Under the pieces are notes generated by a model. It was not told the origin of the DNA and made no database searches. It saw nothing but the letters and a program-made list of their open reading frames with translations. Both the position numbers and the translations under genes were made by a program. A DNA stretch of 64,000 nt, taken from Bacillota bacterium. Its GTDB lineage: Bacteria > Bacillota > Clostridia > Lachnospirales > Lachnospiraceae. The stretch lies in NCBI GenBank assembly GCA_023409535.1, contig JAEYGZ010000013.1:186001-250000 (forward strand), read 5' to 3'. Of this stretch, positions 9,206-18,373 are shown in pieces. Each line of letters begins with the position of its first letter. Positions within the stretch are counted from its first letter, which is position 1.

Positions 9206-10723
9206 ATGATCAGAATGATTATAGCGGATGACGAACCCGTGATTACGAGGGGAATAAAAAAACTGGTAAATTGGCAAAGCCTCGGAATTGATATTATCGG
9301 TGACTACGCGGACGGTAAGAAGGCTTTGGACGGGATTCTGACGCATAAACCTGACGTGGCACTGCTAGATATAGCAATGCCGGGAAGGAATGGTATCGAC
9401 ATTTTAAAAGAATGCAAAAGCCTTGGGGTAAAGACCCAGATCATATTTATCAGTGGCTTTCAGGATTTTGAATATGCAAAGGCGGCGCTTCATTATGGCG
9501 CTGTGGATTATCTTTTGAAACCGGTGCTTCGAGAGGAACTGCTGAATTCGATTGAAAAATGTATGACTTCTATTCCCGGGTCTCCTAAGGAGATGTTTTT
9601 AAGCGACGGGGAATCAGAACCGGAGGTTGATTATGGGAAACTCATCGAACCGGAACGCTGCTTTTATACTCCGGTCTATGCGGAAGTACTTTATCAAACG
9701 GAGGAGGATCCGCAATTAAGAAAACTTGTGAACTTTTCCTTGATCAGCTTTCTTGAGGAATATCTTTCTGAGAAAATGATCGGGATTACCTTCCTAAAAA
9801 AAGAGCATATTGTCATCGTAATAAAAAGTACTGATTCTGATAAGGAGAAGTGTTTGCGTTTAGTAGAAGAGATCAGTCACCAAGCCAAGGAAGCCGCCGG
9901 CCATCAAATTGCTTTTATCATCGGTTTGCAGGTTGCAAATATGCGTGAAATTCCGAACGCCTTTGAGCAATGTCTCGCCATGAAGGGATACTTGTTCTTT
10001 GCGGATCAGTTGCCAAACGCTATCGTAAGGACTCATGAGCCGGTTTTTCATGAAGTCCAAGCTGACCGGTTCGGCGAAGTACGGGAAAAGCTGCTGGATG
10101 CGGTAATCGGCTTGAATCTGGCAGAATTTGAGCGGTATTATTCACAGTTTGGAAAATTGGTATGCAGAATGGCAGACGGGAAAAAAGAGGATGCGTGCTT
10201 TTATTTCTGTACCGCAATCCGTCATCTGGACGAGAAAATTGTTACGATGGGAATATCGGGGTGTAATCCTGAAATGAAGGATTTATTGGAGAAGGGACGA
10301 AAATGCATTTGCTATAGTGAAATGCTGGTTTGTTACTATAAAGTCTATCGGGATTATTTGGAACATGTTCAACAAACCATCGCAAGCAGTGATAAACAAA
10401 ATATTATTAAGGCAAAAGACTACATTGAAAAGCATTATAAGGAAGATTTGACCTTGGGAATACTGGCGGCTGAAGTTCATATGAATCCTTATTATTTCAG
10501 CAGCTTTTTTAAGAAAAGCGCGGGAGAGAACTTTAAGGATTATGTAAATAAGGTCAGAATTCAACACGGGATATCCTGCCTTATATCAACAAATATGAAG
10601 GTGACGGAGATTGCGCATGAAATAGGTTTTCATGATGCCAGAGCATTTACCGAGATATTTCAGCGGCTGTATCATGAAACACCGGGCGCATATCGGAAAA
10701 GGGTTCGAATGGGTTCGTTATAG
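9206..10723 (+). CDS. YesN-type response regulator, AraC-family output
   Basis: This 505-residue protein has an N-terminal receiver domain with the acidic pair D8-D9 and phospho-acceptor D55 (ALLDIAMPG), a long middle region, and two C-terminal AraC-type helix-turn-helix motifs (residues about 400-500, ending ETPGAYRKRVRMG). It is the partner of the preceding kinase and likely activates the sugar uptake and glycosidase genes nearby. Its 3' end overlaps the convergent AraC gene by 6 bp. Confidence 0.92.
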   Translation: MIRMIIADDEPVITRGIKKLVNWQSLGIDIIGDYADGKKALDGILTHKPDVALLDIAMPGRNGIDILKECKSLGVKTQIIFISGFQDFEYAKAALHYGAVDYLLKPVLREELLNSIEKCMTSIPGSPKEMFLSDGESEPEVDYGKLIEPERCFYTPVYAEVLYQTEEDPQLRKLVNFSLISFLEEYLSEKMIGITFLKKEHIVIVIKSTDSDKEKCLRLVEEISHQAKEAAGHQIAFIIGLQVANMREIPNAFEQCLAMKGYLFFADQLPNAIVRTHEPVFHEVQADRFGEVREKLLDAVIGLNLAEFERYYSQFGKLVCRMADGKKEDACFYFCTAIRHLDEKIVTMGISGCNPEMKDLLEKGRKCICYSEMLVCYYKVYRDYLEHVQQTIASSDKQNIIKAKDYIEKHYKEDLTLGILAAEVHMNPYYFSSFFKKSAGENFKDYVNKVRIQHGISCLISTNMKVTEIAHEIGFHDARAFTEIFQRLYHETPGAYRKRVRMGSL

Positions 10724-11515
10724 ATGCGCCGTCTTAAAGATGCTGCGATATCCGGAGGGAGTCAGGCCTTCCGTCTTTTTAAATTGACGCATAAAATGAA
10801 GTTCATTCTCATAACCGCATAGTTCGGATATGGATCTGATTGCCATATCTGTGGTAGACAGATAGAATTTTGCTCGTTCCAACCGGGCCAGTATAATTTC
10901 CTGCATGCAGGTAATCCCGAACAAATCTTTATATAAATGCTGAAAATAAGAGGGACTCATATTCACATGCCTTGCCATGGAAGCAACGGTCCATTTTTTA
11001 TTCGGTGCATTATGAATGTTAATGCGTAACTGGTTCATGAGCATATAATGCTTATGATTTGCAGGATAGGATAGCTTCGATACGGAGATCAGATGGTCAA
11101 GCTGATACAATAATATGTGCATGAGAGAATCCTGTATCCGTTCTTTATGAATGGAATTATTATGATTTTCCTGAACCATCATTCGAACATAATTAGACAG
11201 GGTATTTAAACCGGGTAAATCGATTGGTCTGTTTAGCGGGATACTTAATGCCTGCACGAGGGAAGGCTCATCGATAAAGTCAAAATGAATCCAGTCATCA
11301 TTATACGAGGGTTGATTACTGCCATAATGAACATAAGTATTGCGGTCAAAGAGTATCGCCATATTCGGATTTGTTGGGAGAAGCTTTCCCTCAATCTCAA
11401 AATAGGCTTCTGTTTTTACCAGCAGCAGAATGTAATTTGGTACACCTGTTTTTCTGATCATTTCAAATTTGGTTTTGTGCATTGAATCATGTCCGCAATG
11501 TAAAATAGCTATCAT
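10718..11515 (-). CDS. AraC family transcriptional regulator
   Basis: The 265-residue protein has an N-terminal cupin-like sugar-sensing domain (residues about 15-110) and a C-terminal double helix-turn-helix (residues about 165-262; WTVASMARHVNMSPSYFQHLYKD in part, ending GLTPSGYRSIFK). A GAGGTG ribosome site lies just upstream of the ATG at 11515. It is divergent from the GH43 gene at 11848. A 63-bp element in the shared spacer is repeated upstream of the GH88 gene, so I infer this protein controls both. The ligand is not known. Confidence 0.88.
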   Translation of the reverse strand: MIAILHCGHDSMHKTKFEMIRKTGVPNYILLLVKTEAYFEIEGKLLPTNPNMAILFDRNTYVHYGSNQPSYNDDWIHFDFIDEPSLVQALSIPLNRPIDLPGLNTLSNYVRMMVQENHNNSIHKERIQDSLMHILLYQLDHLISVSKLSYPANHKHYMLMNQLRINIHNAPNKKWTVASMARHVNMSPSYFQHLYKDLFGITCMQEIILARLERAKFYLSTTDMAIRSISELCGYENELHFMRQFKKTEGLTPSGYRSIFKTAHL

Positions 11516-11580
11516 GGATAGTCACCTCACGAAAGAAAATATTGTGTTTGCTGCAGCTTCATAATTAAGTTCATATTTAT

Positions 11581-11643
11581 AGCAGAATAGATCAGTTAAT
11601 CACATTCTAGTGTATTGTGTGGATATTGTCAAAAGATTATTAT
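11581..11643 (+). promoter_or_regulatory. Copy A of a 63-bp shared promoter element (GH43/AraC spacer)
   Basis: These 63 bases align without gaps to 13508-13570, with 47 identical positions by my count. Conserved blocks include AGCAGAATA, TCAGTT, CATTC, ATTGTG, GGAT and TCAAAAG. Such a long match outside coding sequence suggests a shared operator and promoter, most simply for the adjacent AraC regulator. About 200 bp separate it from the GH43 start codon, which leaves a long leader. The remainder of the spacer (11644-11847) holds no clear gene. Confidence 0.7.
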
Positions 11644-11847
11644 GAGGCATAGACTGCTCAAACGCATAGAGTGTAAAAAATAATAGATAAGGGAGACGTA
11701 AAAATGGATTTTGTTGTGATTTTGAAGCTAATCCGATGAATGAAGTAAGAATAATGAAATCAACGGATGGTCTGATCAGCTATAGAAGACAGGGATCGGG
11801 AAAGCAGCGATATTCCTTTATTGACGCAAGGCAGAAGGAGAATCAAC

Positions 11848-13461
11848 ATGGCAAATAAAATAACGAATCCTATATTGCGGGGCTTTCATCCGGATCCTTC
11901 CATCCTCCGGGTTGAGGACGATTATTACATTGCGACCTCAACCTTTGAATGGTGGCCCGGAGTGCGAATCCATCATTCCAGGGATCTCGTCCACTGGAGG
12001 GTGCTTACCCATCCCCTGAACAGAGTATCCCAGCTGGACCTAAGAGGGGTAGGAGCATCCCAGGGGATATGGGCACCATGCCTGACTTATGACAAAGGTA
12101 CCTTTTATTTAGTTTATACCGTAGTGAAAGCCTTTTACTGCAATATGTATGATACCCATAATTATCTCGTGACAGCAACCGATATCATGGGGCCCTGGTC
12201 GGATCCAATTCCCTTGAATAATTTTGGCTTTGATCCTTCTCTGTTTCATGATGAGGACGGGAGAAAATACATGGTCAGCATGGTTACGGATCACCGCATC
12301 CCGAAAAAATATGTCGGCAGACTGGTACTCCAGGAGTATTCCCATGAGAAAAAATGCATGATTGGGGAGGAAAAGGAAATCTATCAGGCAGACCGGATCT
12401 TTCTGGAAGGTCCCCATATCTTCAAACGAGGGGAATATTATTACTTATTTACAGCAGATACCGGAACCGGCGAGGGGCATGGTCAATCCATTCAGCGGTC
12501 CGGATCAATTTGGGGACCTTATGAATGGTATGAAGGGAACTCTATTTTAACCGCCAGAAACAACCCGGAGCTGCTGTTACAAAAGTCAGGGCACTGTGAT
12601 TTGGTGGAGACGCAGACAGGACAGTGGTATGCGGTTCATCTGTGCGGCCGTGCCCTTGAGAGGCGCAATCCTGAGGGTGTGAGGTTTGGCGGCTGCAGGC
12701 GTTATACCCTGGGCCGCGAGACTGCCATCCAGAAGATGAGATGGACCGGGGATGACTGGCTGGTACTGGCAAACGGAACGAACCTGCCGGAGGTTGAAGT
12801 GGAAGCACCGGATTTACCTGAGTACCTGTTTCCGGAGAAGGCGGACCGGGATGAGTTTAATTTGGAGGCGCTGGATATCGAATATCAATCCTTAAGAATA
12901 CCGCTGACGGAGACTCATTATTCCCTGACGGCACGACCGGGTTACCTAAGACTGTATGGAAGATCAGGTCTGGCATCAAAGTTTGATCAAAGTCTGCTTG
13001 TAAGAAGATGGACGGAATTTAAGTTTGAAGCCAGTACCTGCCTGGAATATGAGCCAACGGTATTTAAGAACATGGCCGGCTTAATCTGTATGTATGACAA
13101 TGACAATTATTATTATCTGCATGTTACCCATGAGGAGGATATGGGCAGATGTATTTCCATCCTGACGGCTGAAAATAAGAAATATGAGTATCCAATTGGA
13201 TTTCTGCCGCTGGATGGCTCAGACAGAGTATATCTTAAGGTGTCAGTGGATCATGATAAGCTTCAATTCTATTATAGCACGGCGGGCGAAGAAGGTTATC
13301 GCAAGATAGGTCCTGTTTTGGATGCAAGCATATTATCGGACGAAGCCTGTGAGGAAGGCTGGTTCACAGGGGCAATGGCAGGCATCTGCTGTCAGGACCT
13401 CACCGGATTTGGAACCTATGCTGATTTTGATTATTTTGAATATAAAGCGAAAGAATTATAA
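11848..13461 (+). CDS. GH43 beta-xylosidase / alpha-L-arabinofuranosidase
   Basis: This 537-residue enzyme has an N-terminal GH43 five-bladed propeller with catalytic base D16 (HPDPS), pKa-modulating D129 (GFDPSLF) and acid E187 (LEGPH), followed by a C-terminal beta-sandwich from about residue 330 as in XynB-type enzymes. ATG 11848 is preceded by AAGGAG at a good distance; an earlier in-frame TTG-type start at 11821 is not supported. No signal peptide is present, so it cleaves imported xylo- or arabino-oligosaccharides in the cytoplasm. It is expressed with its own promoter and shares the upstream element with the GH88 gene. Confidence 0.92.
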   Translation: MANKITNPILRGFHPDPSILRVEDDYYIATSTFEWWPGVRIHHSRDLVHWRVLTHPLNRVSQLDLRGVGASQGIWAPCLTYDKGTFYLVYTVVKAFYCNMYDTHNYLVTATDIMGPWSDPIPLNNFGFDPSLFHDEDGRKYMVSMVTDHRIPKKYVGRLVLQEYSHEKKCMIGEEKEIYQADRIFLEGPHIFKRGEYYYLFTADTGTGEGHGQSIQRSGSIWGPYEWYEGNSILTARNNPELLLQKSGHCDLVETQTGQWYAVHLCGRALERRNPEGVRFGGCRRYTLGRETAIQKMRWTGDDWLVLANGTNLPEVEVEAPDLPEYLFPEKADRDEFNLEALDIEYQSLRIPLTETHYSLTARPGYLRLYGRSGLASKFDQSLLVRRWTEFKFEASTCLEYEPTVFKNMAGLICMYDNDNYYYLHVTHEEDMGRCISILTAENKKYEYPIGFLPLDGSDRVYLKVSVDHDKLQFYYSTAGEEGYRKIGPVLDASILSDEACEEGWFTGAMAGICCQDLTGFGTYADFDYFEYKAKEL

Positions 13462-13507
13462 AAAATTCTTTTTATGATATTGTATCGAATTTATGTTAGA
13501 GCAACAA

Positions 13508-13570
13508 AGCAGAATAAGTCAGTTGATAGCATTCAGGTACATTGTGCGGATTCCATCAAAAGGTTATGAT
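13508..13570 (+). promoter_or_regulatory. Copy B of the 63-bp shared promoter element (GH88 gene)
   Basis: This is the second copy of the element at 11581-11643, ungapped. It ends 55 bp before the GH88 start, close enough to hold a promoter. The differences are spread in short blocks and conserved blocks recur at about one helical turn, as expected for an AraC-family site plus -35 region. No standard TTGACA/TATAAT pair is obvious, in line with an activated promoter. Confidence 0.7.
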
Positions 13571-13625
13571 ATAGAGGATAGAATTATGACGAAAATTCAA
13601 TACATATGATACAAGGAGAATGATT

Positions 13626-14777
13626 ATGTTGCAGGAAAATGATAAGAAGTGGGTAGAAGCTGCCGCACAAAAAATCAGGGAAAAGATGGAATGGGTCAGT
13701 GAAAAATCAAAGGACAAGATCCCCTATACCACTGTAAACGGAACGCATGATGATAAAAGCAAAACGGATGCCGCTACTCCGGACGGGGGGATTAGCTGGT
13801 GGACGAATGGCTTCTGGGGCGGTATGATGTGGCTGATGTATCACGAGACAGGAGAGGAAAGATACGCAGAGATCGCAAGGGTATCGGAAGACAAGCTGGA
13901 TCAGTGCTTCCGCGAGTATCTGGGCTTGCATCATGATGTAGGCTTTATGTGGCTGCCCACCGCAGTTGCGGATTATCGTATCACAGGCAATACCGAAGCA
14001 AGGGTCAGAGGGCTGCATGCGGCGAATCTGCTGGCCGGAAGATTTAATCCTGCGGGAAGCTTCATCAGAGCCTGGAACAGCTATGGCAATGGTGATAACA
14101 GAGGTTGGGCAATTATTGATTGCATGATGAATGTTCCGCTCCTTTACTGGGCTTCGGAGGAAACAAGTGACCCGAGATTTAAGCAGATTGCCATGCTGCA
14201 TGCGGATACCGTACAGGAAGCGTTTATTCGTCCGGACGGATCATGTAATCATATTGTGGAATTCGATCCCTTTGAAGGAGGAATTGTCAGAACCTATGGC
14301 GGCCAGGGCTATGAGGAAGGCTCTTCCTGGACCCGGGGTCAAAGCTGGGCAATCTATGGCTTTGTGCTAAGTTATATTCATACAGGGAAGAAGCAGTATC
14401 TGGATGCTGCGAAGCGCGTGGCGCATTATTTTATCTCAAATATTCCTGAGAGCGGTCTTATTCCGGTTGATTTCAGACAGCCGGGGGAACCTGCATGGGT
14501 GGATTCCACAGCAGCAGCAATTGCAGCCTGTGGATTCATTGAGATAGCAAGGCAGGTTGGTGAGCATGAGAAAGACTTATATTTGGGTGCTGCCTTAAAG
14601 CTTTTGAAAACCCTTGAGGAGAAACAGTGCAATTGGACCAAGGACAATGATTGTATCCTGGAGGGCTGCACAGCTGCTTATCATGACAAAGCGCATCATT
14701 TTAATATCATCTATGGAGATTATTACTTCATGGAAGCGATATTTAAGTTAAAGGGTGAGGATATTCTTCTGTGGTAG
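13626..14777 (+). CDS. Unsaturated glucuronyl hydrolase, GH88
   Basis: This 383-residue protein has the alpha/alpha-barrel pattern of GH88 (SWWTNGFWGGMMWLMY near residue 57). The two conserved Asp are D104 (HHDVGFMW) and D165 (IIDCMMN). GH88 enzymes hydrate and thereby cleave delta-4,5-unsaturated uronic acid from oligosaccharides made by polysaccharide lyases. I chose ATG 13626, which is 7 bp from AAGGAG; the ATG at 13620 is too close to it. The gene shares an upstream element with the GH43 gene, linking pectin or glucuronoxylan breakdown to the same signal. GH105 is the closest alternative family. Confidence 0.85.
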   Translation: MLQENDKKWVEAAAQKIREKMEWVSEKSKDKIPYTTVNGTHDDKSKTDAATPDGGISWWTNGFWGGMMWLMYHETGEERYAEIARVSEDKLDQCFREYLGLHHDVGFMWLPTAVADYRITGNTEARVRGLHAANLLAGRFNPAGSFIRAWNSYGNGDNRGWAIIDCMMNVPLLYWASEETSDPRFKQIAMLHADTVQEAFIRPDGSCNHIVEFDPFEGGIVRTYGGQGYEEGSSWTRGQSWAIYGFVLSYIHTGKKQYLDAAKRVAHYFISNIPESGLIPVDFRQPGEPAWVDSTAAAIAACGFIEIARQVGEHEKDLYLGAALKLLKTLEEKQCNWTKDNDCILEGCTAAYHDKAHHFNIIYGDYYFMEAIFKLKGEDILLW

Positions 14778-14975
14778 ACGTTTGCGGAAGGACTTTTGAA
14801 TTAATTCATCCGCGGTTGCCGGTATTTGCACAGATGCTAAAATAACTTTATAATCTCAAATACCGCTTTCATCCTTCATGGCTGATTGCAATATTATATG
14901 ACAGATCAGCTTAAGTGCTGCTGTGCCGTATTAATATTCTTCAGTCCGTGCAATAGAGTAAATGTAATAAAGCGG

Positions 14976-15035
14976 TTGACATTATTATATATAGTTAGTA
15001 TACTAATTAAATCACTTGATTAGTATACTAACTAT
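14976..15035 (+). promoter_or_regulatory. SigmaA promoter with twin palindromic MarR operators
   Basis: TTGACA (14976-14981), 17 bp, TATACT (14999-15004) is a near-consensus promoter. A 17-bp inverted repeat, ATAGTTAGTATACTAAT (14991-15007) and its exact complement (15019-15035), covers the -10 and the start region. Each arm contains the perfect 12-bp palindrome TTAGTATACTAA (14995-15006 and 15020-15031), 25 bp apart. This is the expected layout for autorepression by the MarR protein encoded next. The stretch 14778-14975 before it holds nothing clear. Confidence 0.85.
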
Positions 15036-15052
15036 TTTTGTGGGGTGAGGTT

Positions 15053-15517
15053 GTGTTTGAAGGAAAAGATATAGGACATATTTTACATGTAGCGGATATG
15101 ACTGCAAAGAACCGGCTGACCAATCAGCTGGATGGGTATGGGATAACACCCGGACAGTATGCGGTATTAAAGGAGATTTATTATCATAGTGAAGATGGTA
15201 ATAACGGATTATCTCCTGCCTGCATCGCAGATAGAATACACTGCGACAGACCGACAATTTCAGGAATAATAGAGCGGCTGGAAGCTCAGGGATGGATTGT
15301 CCGATTGAGGAATTCCGAGGACAAAAGGTCGGTGATCATTCAGGTGACAGATAAGACGATAGCGCATATGCCGGAATTCGACGAAATTTTTCAGGACAAT
15401 CGAAGCATCATTCTGAATGGCTTTACAAAAGAGGAAGAGGATGCATTTAAAAACTTTCTGCTGAGAGTCATTCATAATTTTAAAAACATAGAGGATGGAA
15501 TGGTAACTGAGAAGTAA
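15053..15517 (+). CDS. MarR family transcriptional repressor
   Basis: This protein of about 154 residues has the winged-helix core of MarR (CIADRIHCDRPTISGIIERL near residues 58-77, then the wing RNSEDKRSVIIQVTDK). The start is uncertain: GTG 15053 follows GGGGTGAGG closely, and TTG 15038 is possible but lies against the operator. It is the first gene of a two-gene operon with a MATE efflux pump, and twin palindromes overlap its promoter, so it most likely represses both genes until a drug-like or phenolic ligand binds. Confidence 0.88.
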   Translation: MFEGKDIGHILHVADMTAKNRLTNQLDGYGITPGQYAVLKEIYYHSEDGNNGLSPACIADRIHCDRPTISGIIERLEAQGWIVRLRNSEDKRSVIIQVTDKTIAHMPEFDEIFQDNRSIILNGFTKEEEDAFKNFLLRVIHNFKNIEDGMVTEK

Positions 15518-15554
15518 GCAGGAAACACTTATAAATCAATTGAAGGAGTTAATC

Positions 15555-16958
15555 ATGGACAGATCAAAACAATTAGGCGAAGATAAAGTATTAAATCTGA
15601 TTATTAAGTTTTCCGTACCGGCGATTATCGGAATGCTGGTAAATGCATTGTATAATGTGGTTGACCGGATATATATAGGGCACGGGGTCGGATCATTGGG
15701 AATTGGCGGTACCACCATAGCCTTCCCGGTGATGCTGATTATGATGGCATTTTCCATGCTCATCGGAATTGGCGCTAATTCTTTAGTATCCATCCGATTG
15801 GGTGAAAATAAAAAAGAAGAAGCGGAAGGTATCTTTGGCAATGCGTTGGTATTGCTGATTCTATCCTCCGTTATTCTGACCGTAGTGGGATTAATTACGC
15901 TGGAACCGTTCTTGAAATTGCTGGGTGCCAGTGATCAAATATTACCCTATGCGAAAGAGTATATGGAGATTATCCTGCTTGGCGGCGTATTTCAGTCCCT
16001 GGGTATGGGGATGAATAATTTTATCAGATCAGAAGGAAATCCCAAGATTGCAATGTACACCATGCTCATAGGTGCTCTGATTAATACAGTTTTAGACCCT
16101 GTATTTATCTTTGTATTCGATTGGGGTATGAGGGGCGCAGCTCTGGCGACCATTTTATCCCAGGCCGTTTCAGCGGTATGGGTTATGGTATATTTCTTAA
16201 AAGGGAAGAGCCTGTTAAAAATCAGGATGAAATATCTGAAATTAAAGGCATCCTATATTGGAAGAATCATTGCACTGGGAACGGCGCCTTTTGCCATGCA
16301 GCTGGCTGCCAGCGTATTAAATCTTATTATGAACAGAAGATTAGGGGAGTATGGAGGCGATGTTGCCATATCAGGAATGGGTATTGTAAATAGTATTGTT
16401 ACCTTGATGATCATGCCTTTGTTTGGTATTAACCAAGGGTCGCAGCCAATCATCGGATATAATTACGGAGCCGGAAAATACGGCAGAGTGAAGGAAGCAT
16501 ATAAAATAGCGGTAATTTTTGCAACTGTTATTGTTATAATCGGTTGGATAGCAACAAGAGTATTTCCGCAGCAGCTGGTATATTTATTCAATAACAAGGA
16601 CAATGAGCTGATATCCTTCAGTATTCTTGCTGTCAAGCGTGTGCTGATGTTCCTGCCGATCATCGGTTTTCAGATTGTTTCCTCCAATTATTTTCAGGCA
16701 ATCGGTAAGCCGATGCATTCTGCACTGTTAGGTTTGTCAAGACAGGTGTTGATTTTAATTCCGGCCTTAATCCTATTACCGATGTTTTTCGGATTGAACG
16801 GAGTTATCTCGGCCGGTCCGTTGGCTGATGTGATCTCCTCGGTAATTACAGGAATATTTATCTTCCGGGAAATGAGACGGCTGCATAACTACCAGAATGA
16901 AGCGCATTCTAACGAGCTGCCTCAGGGTGCCATTGTATTGGAAGAAGCAGGTGAATAA
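15555..16958 (+). CDS. MATE family efflux transporter
   Basis: The 467-residue protein has about 12 hydrophobic segments and two homologous halves, with typical MATE motifs (VPAIIGMLVNALYNVVDRIY near residue 20; GINQGSQPIIGYNYGAGKY near residue 290). These pumps export cationic drugs or metabolites using an Na+ or H+ gradient. ATG 15555 is 6 bp from AAGGAG. It lies 37 bp after the MarR gene and is expected to be under its control. A hairpin at 17013-17050 ends the operon. Confidence 0.93.
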   Translation: MDRSKQLGEDKVLNLIIKFSVPAIIGMLVNALYNVVDRIYIGHGVGSLGIGGTTIAFPVMLIMMAFSMLIGIGANSLVSIRLGENKKEEAEGIFGNALVLLILSSVILTVVGLITLEPFLKLLGASDQILPYAKEYMEIILLGGVFQSLGMGMNNFIRSEGNPKIAMYTMLIGALINTVLDPVFIFVFDWGMRGAALATILSQAVSAVWVMVYFLKGKSLLKIRMKYLKLKASYIGRIIALGTAPFAMQLAASVLNLIMNRRLGEYGGDVAISGMGIVNSIVTLMIMPLFGINQGSQPIIGYNYGAGKYGRVKEAYKIAVIFATVIVIIGWIATRVFPQQLVYLFNNKDNELISFSILAVKRVLMFLPIIGFQIVSSNYFQAIGKPMHSALLGLSRQVLILIPALILLPMFFGLNGVISAGPLADVISSVITGIFIFREMRRLHNYQNEAHSNELPQGAIVLEEAGE

Positions 16959-17012
16959 AGAAATCGGAACATGCCTGCCGGTGGAATTGCTCCAACTAAA
17001 TTGCATGAATTG

Positions 17013-17050
17013 GAAAAGCTTCGATAGGGTGGAACCGATCGAAGCTTTTC
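17013..17050. terminator. Terminator between MATE and ABC operons
   Basis: GAAAAGCTTCGAT (17013-17025) and ATCGAAGCTTTTC (17038-17050) are exact complements around a 12-base loop. The A-run on one side and T-run on the other suit bidirectional termination between the plus-strand MATE gene and the minus-strand ABC operon. Confidence 0.75.
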
Positions 17051-17149
17051 CTCGTATACAAAGTATTGCATCCCGGCCATACAGGTAATGACGATGCCAA
17101 CAGCCGATGTCCTTGTCAAGAGGGTAGTGGAAATAATAGCTGCTCCAAC

Positions 17150-18373
17150 TTATGAAATTTGATGTCTCTTAAAGACTCGATAGGCAAATGGTGTCAGAAG
17201 TATGGTTATCGCAATTGCAAATAATGGCAGAAACTGATAGGGTAAGAATACGAAACCAAAAAATTCATATGGAATGCCATCGATCACTGACCCGAAGGAC
17301 ATCATGTTAGCAGGCAGCAGATTATATAATTTGATTAGCAGCACGCTGGTATGATCAGATATACTGATGAACATAGGGGCAACCAGCAACAGGCTGATGA
17401 GAATAATCACGCCAAAAGGTGATTTAAATTTTGCTGATAGCAGCATGGTAACAGATGCAGTCAGTAAACAGGCAAAAAATGCGCAGGCAGAGAGAAGCAG
17501 CGCTGTTTGCCCCATAGTAAACGGATAAGGCGACATAGCATAGTAGAGCTGTAACGGAGCATTTCTGCCGTCAGATCCGAAAATCAGCATAGTGAGAATA
17601 TAGCTTAGGAGGACGAGCATAAGGAATAAGGCAGCAGCCAGCGAAAACCCTGTGAACAATTTTGCATGGATAAGCTTGTGTTTTCCGTGCTTTGCGGCCA
17701 GAATGAGCTGGTCGGCCCCGGAAGTATATTCGCCGGCAAAAAGCGGTGAGATTAAAACCGCCATGACAAAGGCTGCCAATAAGCCGATGGTTATCATGAT
17801 TGAGAAAAACCGCGTATAGCCGTCTGTATAGGAAAAAGTAAACGGGGTTTTTATCTGAGTGTCGAGGGCTAGAAGCTCTTCCTTCGCTTTATTACTTATT
17901 TTCATTCCTTTCATATTCTGTATTTGTCTTTCACGGCGGATTTGGTACAAATGCCCGGCTTGATCTGCGGTCAATATCTTAAAATCCGCCATATTAATAA
18001 CACGATTGGAATTGGTGTTATATATCGCACGGATGTTATTATATATCTGGCTGTATTTCCGCGCATAAGTCTCGTACTCCGGCGTGTCAATGTATCTGTC
18101 GGTCTCCGGAATTTGTGCATATGCATTCGCTGCTTCCAGGATCAATTCTGAGTTGATTTCCCGTCCGGCGAGGGAACGGGCATAGGATCTATCCTTCATG
18201 GCTGCATCATAATTTGATTCATATACCTTGCCGTCGATATAATAATTGCCTAACAATGTACCGCAGACACTGACTGCAGTTACAATGGCCGCCAATAGTA
18301 AAATGATTTGCACACTTCTCTTATGCAGTATTTTTTTATATTCATAGCCTACCAGGCTCCAAAAGCTGTTCAT
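17150..18373 (-). CDS. ABC-2 type transporter permease
   Basis: This 407-residue protein has a membrane segment near residues 21-41, a long extracytoplasmic domain (about residues 42-170) and five further hydrophobic segments in the C-terminal half, an ABC-2 permease layout. Its ATG overlaps the stop of the ATPase gene by one base (TAATG), so it is the transmembrane partner of that ATPase. The operon begins with an ECF sigma factor, which suggests export or cell-envelope defence under sigma control. The substrate is unknown. Confidence 0.85.
   Translation of the reverse strand: MNSFWSLVGYEYKKILHKRSVQIILLLAAIVTAVSVCGTLLGNYYIDGKVYESNYDAAMKDRSYARSLAGREINSELILEAANAYAQIPETDRYIDTPEYETYARKYSQIYNNIRAIYNTNSNRVINMADFKILTADQAGHLYQIRRERQIQNMKGMKISNKAKEELLALDTQIKTPFTFSYTDGYTRFFSIMITIGLLAAFVMAVLISPLFAGEYTSGADQLILAAKHGKHKLIHAKLFTGFSLAAALFLMLVLLSYILTMLIFGSDGRNAPLQLYYAMSPYPFTMGQTALLLSACAFFACLLTASVTMLLSAKFKSPFGVIILISLLLVAPMFISISDHTSVLLIKLYNLLPANMMSFGSVIDGIPYEFFGFVFLPYQFLPLFAIAITILLTPFAYRVFKRHQIS

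Noticed and set aside
11704..11858. Short frames in the GH43 leader (11 codons from ATG 11704 with GGGAG; about 40 codons from 11736)
   Set aside because: No recognised peptide, and the second overlaps the GH43 start out of frame. Too short to support as genes.
14886..14915. GCTGAT/ATCAGC inverted repeat after the GH88 gene as a terminator
   Set aside because: Six-base arms with a long loop and no T-run.
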